A stretch of DNA of 45,599 nucleotides from Candidatus Omnitrophota bacterium (GTDB taxonomy: Bacteria; Omnitrophota; Gorgyraeia; 2-01-FULL-45-10). A program made the translations under genes and the position numbers. Location of the stretch: positions 1 through 45,599 of the forward strand of contig CAIMPC010000072.1 of assembly GCA_903843285.1 (NCBI GenBank). The letters are read 5' to 3'. Each line of letters starts with the position of its first letter. Within the stretch, counting starts at the first letter, position 1. Below are positions 1 to 4,648 of this stretch, piece after piece. The notes beneath the pieces were generated by a model. It did no database searches. It had not been told where the DNA came from and saw only the letters and a list, made by a program, of their open reading frames with translations.

Positions 1-156
1 ACTTTATGCGTAAAAATACAGATTTAATTGATAATAACACCGGCCTCATAGGCCGTAATAGACACGTTGGGGGCAGCTCTCACTGATCCACTACGATTAT
101 TCATATTGAGAAAAAGCCCCACCAAGTCCTTGACACAGACGATGGGCGAATAAAGT

Positions 157-185
157 TTGAAAATGGTCGGTATATATGTTATATT
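157..185 (+). promoter_or_regulatory. Sigma70-type promoter of the tRNA-Asn gene
   Basis: TTGAAA at 157-162 and TATATT at 180-185 are separated by exactly 17 bases. The predicted start of transcription lies near 192, about 30 bases before the mature tRNA 5' end. A second TTGACA at 130-135 lacks a well-spaced -10 box. The rest of 1-222 shows only a short hairpin (41-55, CGGCCT/AGGCCG) and no gene. Confidence 0.6.
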
Positions 186-222
186 CCTATCTGCATTATC
201 TCGTTCTTTTAAAGATTTACAC

Positions 223-653
223 TCCCCTGTAGCTCAGCTGGTAGAGCATCTGGCTGTGCACGAGGCGCAAAGCGCCGAGAGTAGTATTCGGTGTTGAGCG
301 CAGGAGCGTGAAGAGAGGAGATGGCAAGACCAATTGTCATCGGGAACTTCATGCGAAGTTAGCAGCCTCTGGCGGAAACGTCAGAGTGAGAAGCGAGTAA
401 ATTCAGGGAACGCCCAAATTAACCTTGGGTCAATCCTGAGCCAATCCTCTGTTAAAGTGAAGCGGGTAAGAGGGTTTACCTACCGAGGCTTTAGCGAAGG
501 CAGGTGCAGAGACTAGAGACTCGCTGCCTAAGGCGCAAACGAATTAATAAAATTATCGTTTAAGCTATGGCAATGGTATAGTCCGACTCTCCGAGTAATC
601 GGAGTCAGATCGTAACCAGAGTGTCCGTGGTTCGAGTCCACGCGGGGGAGCCA
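223..653 (+). tRNA. tRNA-Asn(GUU), interrupted by a group I intron
   Basis: Exon 1 is 223-257 and exon 2 is 613-653. Joined, they fold into a perfect cloverleaf: acceptor TCCCCTG (223-229) pairs with CGGGGGA (643-649), the D stem is GCTC/GAGC, the anticodon stem TCTGG pairs with CCAGA (616-620), the T stem is CGTGG/CCACG, the discriminator is G650 and CCA is encoded at 651-653. The anticodon loop becomes C-T-G-T-T-A-A, giving anticodon GTT and therefore Asn. The intron sits between the second and third anticodon bases (positions 35 and 36). Neither half alone is a functional tRNA, so splicing is required. No other tRNA-Asn is present in the window. Confidence 0.93.
258..612 (+). ncRNA. Group I self-splicing intron in tRNA-Asn
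   Basis: The 355-nt insert has the hallmarks of a group I ribozyme. The 5' exon ends in U257 and the intron ends in G612. A guide sequence GUAGU (281-285) can pair with exon GCUGU, placing a U-G wobble at the splice site (P1). Core elements: P (around 399-410, containing TTCAGGGAA), Q (432-442, AATCCTGAGCC), R (504-517, GTGCAGAGACTAGA) and S (573-584, ATGGTATAGTCC). They form P4 (403-407 with 435-439) and P7 (GACTA with TAGTC); CCCAA/TTGGG (413-417 with 425-429) forms P5. AAACGA/TCGTTT near 536-560 fits P8 and the 585-606 hairpin fits P9. No LAGLIDADG or HNH endonuclease is encoded; a 60-codon open frame inside looks fortuitous. The exact subgroup (IA or IC-like) is not decided here. Confidence 0.9.
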
Positions 654-690
654 TTGTTGACGAACAGACGCACCTGGCGTCGTTCAACTA

Positions 691-727
691 ACGCCTCGTT
701 CAGATTAGTCTGGGCGAGGCGTTTTTA
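691..727 (+). terminator. Intrinsic terminator after tRNA-Asn
   Basis: An 8-bp stem ACGCCTCG (691-698) / CGAGGCGT (715-722) is followed by a T run (722-726). It lies 38 bases after the tRNA CCA end. Confidence 0.85.
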
Positions 728-758
728 ATGAAGATAATGTTCAAAAAGGAGGAGACAA

Positions 759-872
759 ATGGATTGGACAGGTTATCTAACTTTAGCAATCGTTTTAGGT
801 TTTTGTGGAGCTGTCATTTATGCCATATTCCAAGTTGGTAGATACTTTGCAAGGAAAGCCGACAAACAATAA
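759..872 (+). CDS. Small single-span membrane protein (37 aa)
   Basis: The ORF starts at ATG 759 with a strong ribosome binding site, AGGAGGAG, ending about 5 bases upstream. The product begins MDWTGYLTLAIVLGFCG, continues as one hydrophobic span (about residues 5-26) and ends in a basic tail (GRYFARKADKQ), predicting an inner-membrane protein with the C-terminus in the cytoplasm. Size and shape recall small oxidase subunits of the CcoQ type, but there is no oxidase gene nearby and no specific motif, so no function is assigned. It lies between the tRNA terminator and an AT-rich hypothetical gene, 11 bases before the latter, and the two may be cotranscribed. Confidence 0.55.
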   Translation: MDWTGYLTLAIVLGFCGAVIYAIFQVGRYFARKADKQ

Positions 873-883
873 TAGAAAATAAT

Positions 884-1417
884 ATGAAGTGTGAGATTGA
901 ATTATTTTATAAAGATAGAATTCAAGATTATAAGTTCTTTGAAATAAAGCAAAATATAGATGGGGAGTTGTGCTTTCTCCCCGCGTCGTTTAATTCTACG
1001 TTGATGGGTAATAAGGGAAACCATTTTACGTATCATAAAAATGGTTATTTTAATACCGCCTTAAAAGGACATAACGGTTACTGTTTTCAACATAAAGGCC
1101 CAAAGTTGAAACCTATTTCAGAATTTAAGGGCGTAATGCAAGTTATATGTCTTACCAAGATGGCGTTTGAAGCTGATTTACTTAAGATTCAAAAGATACC
1201 AGAAAAATATACTCAAGATTTTGTTATTACTAGGGATCAATTAGAAGAAATCGCGGAGCCGAATATAAATATTTTATTGCTTGAACCAAACAAGAAGGAT
1301 ATTTTAGAAAATCAGCGACCTTATTCTTTGTTTCTTAAAGAGAAGCACATTATTCGTTTTTTCGATAACTTTTCGCCTTGGGTTGTGCTTTTAATCGGAT
1401 CTGGCGTATCTAATTAA
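884..1417 (+). CDS. Hypothetical protein, AT-rich gene (177 aa)
   Basis: The frame is open for 177 residues and starts at ATG 884; the preceding bases (AATAGAAAATAAT) contain no good Shine-Dalgarno site, so translation may depend on the small gene just upstream. The product has no signal peptide and no recognised domain; it is rich in Lys, Ile, Asn and Phe. The only hydrophobic patch is the extreme C-terminus (PWVVLLIGSGVSN). Base composition is clearly more AT-rich than in most of the window, and it sits directly downstream of a tRNA gene, a common landing site for integrated DNA, so recent acquisition is plausible. Function unknown. Confidence 0.55.
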   Translation: MKCEIELFYKDRIQDYKFFEIKQNIDGELCFLPASFNSTLMGNKGNHFTYHKNGYFNTALKGHNGYCFQHKGPKLKPISEFKGVMQVICLTKMAFEADLLKIQKIPEKYTQDFVITRDQLEEIAEPNINILLLEPNKKDILENQRPYSLFLKEKHIIRFFDNFSPWVVLLIGSGVSN

Positions 1418-1434
1418 TGCTTCACCGATTCTTG

Positions 1435-1551
1435 TTAATATAATTCAAACATTTTCTTTCCCCGCGGACCTCGCCAGCGCTTCATTTTAACCAGCAAAGT
1501 TACCCATTTTCTTTGGTATTTTTGTTGCGAGTCCATAGCGGGTCTCGCCAT
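1435..1551 (-). CDS. Possible short basic peptide (38 aa)
   Basis: On the minus strand, ATG at 1551 opens a 38-codon frame ending with TAA at 1435-1437. The product begins MARPAMDSQQKYQRKW and is strongly basic towards the end (KMKRWRGPRGKK). A second in-frame ATG lies at 1536. No clear ribosome binding site is visible, so this may be a gene remnant or chance frame. The rest of the 1418-1745 gap holds the first 122-bp repeat and otherwise nothing recognisable. Confidence 0.25.
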   Translation of the reverse strand: MARPAMDSQQKYQRKWVTLLVKMKRWRGPRGKKMFELY

Positions 1552-1607
1552 TGACTCACACCATAAGGTGTTGCGTTTTACGTCATCGGTGGGGAGCCAA
1601 TAAAACA

Positions 1608-1729
1608 TAACCCTATGCGAGTAAAAAACTTGCGTAGGGTTTTGTTTTAGAGTAAAATAAATTTCGTAAGAAGATTTAAAATACCGCTATGTGAAGGCTG
1701 GATTCTACAAATGGTACAAAACTTAACAC
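1608..1729. repeat. 122-bp direct repeat, copy 1
   Basis: This segment is identical to 2942-3063 except for three bases seen by eye. It starts with a terminator-like hairpin (AACCCTATGCGAG pairing with CTTGCGTAGGGTT) and ends with a 35-base module, GAAGG(T/C)TGGATTCTACAAA..., that recurs elsewhere in the window. The two copies bracket the metallopeptidase and cysteine-cluster genes. Confidence 0.9.
1609..1648 (+). terminator. Terminator hairpin inside repeat copy 1
   Basis: A 13-bp stem with two G-T wobbles, AACCCTATGCGAG / CTTGCGTAGGGTT, closes a 7-base A-rich loop and is followed by TTGTTTT. It would end transcription arriving from 884-1417. Confidence 0.6.
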
Positions 1730-1745
1730 AAGAATAGGGTATAAA

Positions 1746-2261
1746 ATGGATGTGAAAATCAACTACAGTAATAAGCGTTCGCGCACGATAAGCGCGCGCT
1801 TGATTAACGGAAGCTTGCTGGTTAACGCGCCTGCGGCAATGCCGCGCGAGCGCCTTGGTAAAATCATAGACAATTTTAAAGTAAGGTTTGAGCGAAGAAA
1901 ACTAAAGGAAGAATTGAATAAAACGCGGCCACTCGCCGAGATAGCCACCAAACTTAATGATAGATACTTCAACGGCAAATTGAAAATTAATTCAATAGAG
2001 TACTCAACCGGCCAGAATAGCGGATTTGGATGCTGTAATCATCGAGACGCGAGCATACGCATATCGCACAGGTTAAACCGGATGCCAGAATGGGTGCGGG
2101 ACTACGTTATAGTACATGAAATGGCGCATCTTATAGAGTCGAATCATAGCGCCGCATTTTGGAATATCGTTTCCCGCTACGAGCTGGTTGAAAGGGCAAA
2201 AGGATATCTAATGGCGGTTGGGCTTGATAGTAAAAACGAGCAGGACATTGAAACTATATGA
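1746..2261 (+). CDS. YgjP-like zinc metallopeptidase domain protein (M48-related)
   Basis: The 171-aa protein carries HEMAHLIESNHSAAFW near residues 124-139. This is the HExxH zinc site followed by the third zinc ligand and FW signature of the YgjP/WLM family, which E. coli YgjP typifies. The N-terminal half (MDVKINYSNKRSRTISARL...) resembles the beta-rich start of that family but is shorter than the usual 230 aa or so. No signal peptide is present, so the protein should be cytoplasmic. Start: ATG 1746, preceded by the weak AGGGT. It overlaps the next gene by 4 bases (ATGA), so the two are coupled. Substrate unknown; the family is often found near restriction or DNA-processing genes, which are not seen here. 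Confidence 0.85.
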   Translation: MDVKINYSNKRSRTISARLINGSLLVNAPAAMPRERLGKIIDNFKVRFERRKLKEELNKTRPLAEIATKLNDRYFNGKLKINSIEYSTGQNSGFGCCNHRDASIRISHRLNRMPEWVRDYVIVHEMAHLIESNHSAAFWNIVSRYELVERAKGYLMAVGLDSKNEQDIETI

Positions 2262-2752
2262 ATAAAACTATTGATAGATGTTATATTTGTAACGGTAAAA
2301 GCAGGAATCTATGCCCAGCCGCTGGTAAAGTTATCTGTTCCGTTTGTTGCGGATCAAAGCGTGGTTCAGAGATAAATTGCAGTCCTGATTGTGCATATTC
2401 TCCTTTTAGTATAAAAGGATACGCCCTATGGCTTAAAACAGATAGTAATCTTGCGCTCAAGATATTGCGGTACATTGACCAAGTATACGGCGAAGAGCAT
2501 TTTAGAAATATAATACGTCATATGTCCTTTGAGAGCGGCCTGCAGGAAGCGGAACACGATGAGGCTACGGCAGCCGGAGCCGCTGTATACTATATCCTTT
2601 TTGTAGAACGCGACAAAGACAATCAAGCCTTAGCCGATCGCTGGAAGGCTAATAACTGGCAAGGGCTTAATAATGATGAACGCGTCATGATGAACTATCG
2701 TTTTAATTCTCGCGCTACCATTATTGAGATACAGAAGCTGGGCCAGCTATAA
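2258..2752 (+). CDS. Cysteine-cluster (CCGxxR) protein, apparently truncated by a frameshift
   Basis: The N-terminus holds a Zn-binding pattern: CYIC near residue 8, then LCP, ICSVCCGSKRGSEINCSPDC (about residues 26-45). CCGxxR proteins of this type are scattered in bacteria, mostly of unknown function. The remainder is mainly helical. The start overlaps the stop of the metallopeptidase gene (ATGA). The frame ends in TAA at 2750-2752, but the +1-registered frame immediately after continues for 55 codons with family-like C-terminal sequence (see 2753-2919). The protein is therefore probably cut short by a frameshift, either real or a sequencing error. Confidence 0.75.
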   Translation: MNKTIDRCYICNGKSRNLCPAAGKVICSVCCGSKRGSEINCSPDCAYSPFSIKGYALWLKTDSNLALKILRYIDQVYGEEHFRNIIRHMSFESGLQEAEHDEATAAGAAVYYILFVERDKDNQALADRWKANNWQGLNNDERVMMNYRFNSRATIIEIQKLGQL

Positions 2753-2919
2753 ATAATCTGACGCCTCGACAAGCCGCAAAATACCCTGCGATGCGGCCAA
2801 AGCTTATTGATCTTATGAAAATGCACCTGAAAGGCATTGAGAGAATGAATAAGGATAAAGAACTGGGCATTAATATTGATTGGATAGTAGACGAATTGAA
2901 ACTCGTAGAATTAAAATAA
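2753..2919 (+). pseudogene. Out-of-frame C-terminal tail of the preceding gene
   Basis: In the neighbouring frame this stretch reads INNLTPRQAAKYPAMRPKL, continues through a helical segment and ends IDWIVDELKLVELK with TAA at 2917-2919. This matches the kind of C-terminal TPREAA...LL..E....DISWL..ELGL domain found at the end of SEC-C/YecA-like proteins (family resemblance recalled, not searched). It has no start codon of its own with a ribosome binding site. The best reading is that it is the end of the 2258 gene, displaced by one base shortly before the TAA at 2750. Confidence 0.6.
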
Positions 2920-2941
2920 ATATATGCCAGGTAGTTATTAG

Positions 2942-3063
2942 TAACCCTATGCGAGTAAAAAACTTGCGTAGGGTTTTGTTTTAGAGTAAAATAAATTTCG
3001 TAAGAAGATTTAAAATACCGCTATGCGAAGGTTGGATTCTACAAACGGTACAAAACTTAACAC
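2942..3063. repeat. 122-bp direct repeat, copy 2
   Basis: Same length and orientation as 1608-1729, with only three differences noted. Its terminator hairpin lies at 2943-2982. It is followed at once by a second, different unit (3064-3131) that ends in the same 35-base module, so the module occurs twice in tandem here. Confidence 0.9.
2943..2982 (+). terminator. Terminator hairpin inside repeat copy 2
   Basis: Identical hairpin to 1609-1648 with the T-rich tail TTTTGTTTT. It would end transcripts of the metallopeptidase/cysteine-cluster pair. Confidence 0.6.
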
Positions 3064-3131
3064 GGGACAGCTTTAATCTTAAAAAAGGGGACACCGTGAA
3101 GGTTGGATTCTACAAACGGTACAAAACTTAA
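3064..3131. repeat. GGGACA...AAAGGGGACAC-type dispersed repeat with 35-base module
   Basis: The unit starts GGGACAGCTTTAATC, continues AAAAAAGGGGACACC and ends with the 35-base module GAAGGTTGGATTCTACAAAC.... The same unit occurs on the minus strand at 12233-12295. The copies also share a reading frame: here it reads KKGDTVKVGFYKRYKT followed by TAA, there RKGDTLKVGFCKRYK. GGGGACA-type motifs resemble REP-like elements mobilised by RAYT transposases in other genomes; no such transposase gene is in this window. Confidence 0.75.
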
Positions 3132-3132
3132 T

Positions 3133-3648
3133 ATGCCGGATATGTTGATGACGAATAAGATGCAGAAGTTCCTGCTGGGCAATGAATTTGTCAGCGTAGG
3201 GACTTGCGACCTGAATGGTCAGCCTAATGCCGTACCAAAATTTATTATAAGGGTCGATGGCGACTATATTTATTTAGCCGATTATGTTATTGGGACTACG
3301 TCCAGAAATATCAAAGTAAATCCCAAAGTTTCTATATCGGCGGCCGACGTGGAGGCCCTGGAAGGCTATCGGATAAATGGGAAGGCCAGGATACTTACCA
3401 AAGGCGGCGAATATAAAAAGTTATTTAAGGAAATGGTGAAACAGCAGGTACATCATTCCGCCCGGAGAATCATTGAAGATGTCAGGGGAAACAAGAAACA
3501 TGATAGTTATGAAGTTTCGTTTCCCGAGAAGGTGGTTATATTTAAAATCAAGTGCGAATCGATCACTAAAATAAGCATAACCGGAAAACTACAGGTCAAG
3601 AAAAGAGGCAGTAAAGAAACGAACGGCTCGGGGCAGATCTGGGATTGA
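3133..3648 (+). CDS. Pyridoxamine 5'-phosphate oxidase-like flavin-binding protein
   Basis: The 171-aa product has the split-barrel PNPOx-like pattern: an N-terminal helix (MQKFLLGNEFVSVGTCD), then GQPNAVPKFIIRVDGDYIYLAD, DYVIGTTSRNIKVNPKVSIS and GYRINGKARI. Members bind FMN or F420 and reduce or sense varied substrates; the substrate cannot be told here. The longer frame opens at TTG 3103 inside the dispersed repeat. ATG 3133 is preferred because it removes the repeat-derived residues (DSTNGTKLN), although no clear Shine-Dalgarno site precedes it; ATG 3142 is also possible. The C-terminus (KKRGSKETNGSG) is a basic tail, probably disordered. Confidence 0.8.
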   Translation: MPDMLMTNKMQKFLLGNEFVSVGTCDLNGQPNAVPKFIIRVDGDYIYLADYVIGTTSRNIKVNPKVSISAADVEALEGYRINGKARILTKGGEYKKLFKEMVKQQVHHSARRIIEDVRGNKKHDSYEVSFPEKVVIFKIKCESITKISITGKLQVKKRGSKETNGSGQIWD

Positions 3649-3664
3649 TCACGATTTGAGTAAA

Positions 3665-3699
3665 TAAAAAAGGCGGCCCGATCTGGGAACGCCTTTTTT
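3665..3699. terminator. Bidirectional terminator between convergent genes
   Basis: AAAAAAGGCG (3665-3674) pairs with CGCCTTTTTT (3690-3699), giving a hairpin with a T run on either strand. It separates the plus-strand flavoprotein gene from the minus-strand Cys-rich gene. Confidence 0.85.
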
Positions 3700-3710
3700 A
3701 TTTAAGTCCG

Positions 3711-3962
3711 TTACTTCTTAACGCAACCGGAGCAGCATTTTCCGCCGCAATCCGAGTCGCAGGTCTTACAGCATTGGGTGTTACATGCTTTACAGCAACA
3801 TGTAGAAGACTTTTCACAAGTCTTGCCCATTCCGCTGAACCAGTTATACGCGCACTGCAGAACGTTTTTATCATCACAGGCGGTCTTGTCAGCAGCCATT
3901 GCCGCTACAAATGAACCCGTAACAAATAAGACAACAACAACTAAGGCAACTATTTTCCTCAT
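3711..3962 (-). CDS. Secreted cysteine-rich small protein (83 aa)
   Basis: The N-terminus is a clear signal peptide (MRKIVALVVVVLFVTGSFVAAMA, cleavage expected at AMA|ADK). The mature part of about 60 residues contains about 16 cysteines, concentrated in CCCKACNTQCCKTCDSDCGG. The spacing could bind metal or form several disulfides in the periplasm; it matches no family I can name. The gene is preceded by AAGGAG about 9 bases before ATG 3962 and follows the FecR-domain gene by 26 bases on the same strand, so the pair is probably one transcript. Confidence 0.75.
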   Translation of the reverse strand: MRKIVALVVVVLFVTGSFVAAMAADKTACDDKNVLQCAYNWFSGMGKTCEKSSTCCCKACNTQCCKTCDSDCGGKCCSGCVKK

Positions 3963-3988
3963 ACCATTTGTCTCCTTTTATAAAGCTT

Positions 3989-4453
3989 TCATTCCTTTAC
4001 TGCCTCAACCTTTACATTAAATGTGGTGCCTCTTACTCCTACCACAGACGTTGGAGTCTTAACCTCGAACTTTGAACCTTCGCCATGTATTTTCTTTGCT
4101 TTTATCATAACCTCGCCTATGGCCAGATCGAGAAGGGTTGCCGATGTCTGTGTTTCCGGAGTAGCTGTAAGCTCCGTTATCATCATCTGGGAATCGCCTC
4201 TGACCTCCACTGTGCCGACCTTGCCATCATCTATGCTCAGGAGAGCCCATGCCTTCGGCGCGGTCTTAATGGCGTCACCCTCATTAAGAACCATTCCTAC
4301 GTTTGCAGGCGCCCAGGTGGCCTGACCCGTACGCTTAACCTCAGCGGTACCGTTCGTGCTTACGACCCGAGCTGTGCGTTTCTCTATCGCGTAAGACGAG
4401 GACAACATGCCCATCATTATAATCATTACCAGTATAAACTTGAAAACTTTCAT
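3989..4453 (-). CDS. FecR-domain periplasmic protein (154 aa)
   Basis: After a signal peptide (MKVFKFILVMIIMMGMLSSSYA), most of the protein is one FecR domain: ARVVSTNGTAEVKRTG, LNEGDAIKTAPKAWALLSIDDG and the closing FEVKTPTSVVGVRGTTFNVKV. There is no anti-sigma N-terminal domain and no membrane segment other than the leader, so this is a stand-alone periplasmic FecR-fold protein rather than a FecR signal transducer. A good ribosome binding site, AGGAGG, ends 8 bases before ATG 4453, and a near-consensus promoter lies at 4474-4502. It is divergent from the TpsB-like gene, and stand-alone FecR proteins commonly accompany outer-membrane systems, so a cell-envelope role is likely. Confidence 0.85.
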   Translation of the reverse strand: MKVFKFILVMIIMMGMLSSSYAIEKRTARVVSTNGTAEVKRTGQATWAPANVGMVLNEGDAIKTAPKAWALLSIDDGKVGTVEVRGDSQMMITELTATPETQTSATLLDLAIGEVMIKAKKIHGEGSKFEVKTPTSVVGVRGTTFNVKVEAVKE

Positions 4454-4473
4454 ATTAATACCTCCTGACCTAA

Positions 4474-4502
4474 AATATACCTGATGGTAGGGTAAAAGTC
4501 AA
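4474..4502 (-). promoter_or_regulatory. Sigma70-type promoter of the fecR-like/Cys-rich operon
   Basis: Read on the minus strand: TTGACT (4502-4497), 17 bases, TATATT (4479-4474). The start point is expected near 4467, just before the AGGAGG ribosome binding site. Confidence 0.7.
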
Positions 4503-4557
4503 TATGCCTATCTCTTCCCTATCGTAATGTTATATATTTATTTAATCATGTTAGATA

Positions 4558-4586
4558 TTGACAGAAAGTTAGATCGCATGTAAACT
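4558..4586 (+). promoter_or_regulatory. Sigma70-type promoter of the TpsB-like operon
   Basis: TTGACA at 4558-4563 and TAAACT at 4581-4586 are 17 bases apart. Transcription should start near 4593, downstream of a possible GTG start at 4592 and 56 bases before the preferred ATG at 4649. Confidence 0.7.
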
Positions 4587-4598
4587 ATCACGTGATAG
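4585..4598. promoter_or_regulatory. Perfect 14-bp palindrome over the start point (operator candidate)
   Basis: CTATCACGTGATAG is a perfect palindrome overlapping the end of the -10 box and the predicted start point. A protein bound here would block this promoter. The cognate regulator is not identified. Confidence 0.5.
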
Positions 4599-4648
4599 GA
4601 TCTTATACATCTATATTAGAATTTTTATACCGCAGGAGAATGAACAGT

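Noticed and set aside
334..516. 60-codon open frame inside the intron
   Set aside because: It covers the intron core elements (P, Q and R), lacks LAGLIDADG, HNH or GIY-YIG motifs and has no ribosome binding site; it is a by-product of the ribozyme sequence.
1608..1729. Integron attC site
   Set aside because: ACTTAAC at the end fits the RYYYAAC consensus, but there is no matching GTTRRRY end, no paired L/R arms and no integrase gene.
3103..3132. TTG start at 3103 for the PNPOx-like protein
   Set aside because: Those codons belong to a dispersed repeat found elsewhere in non-coding DNA and in another frame.
4592..4648. GTG start at 4592 for the TpsB-like protein
   Set aside because: The predicted transcription start (about 4593) lies at this codon, there is no ribosome binding site, and it would place 19 residues before the signal peptide.
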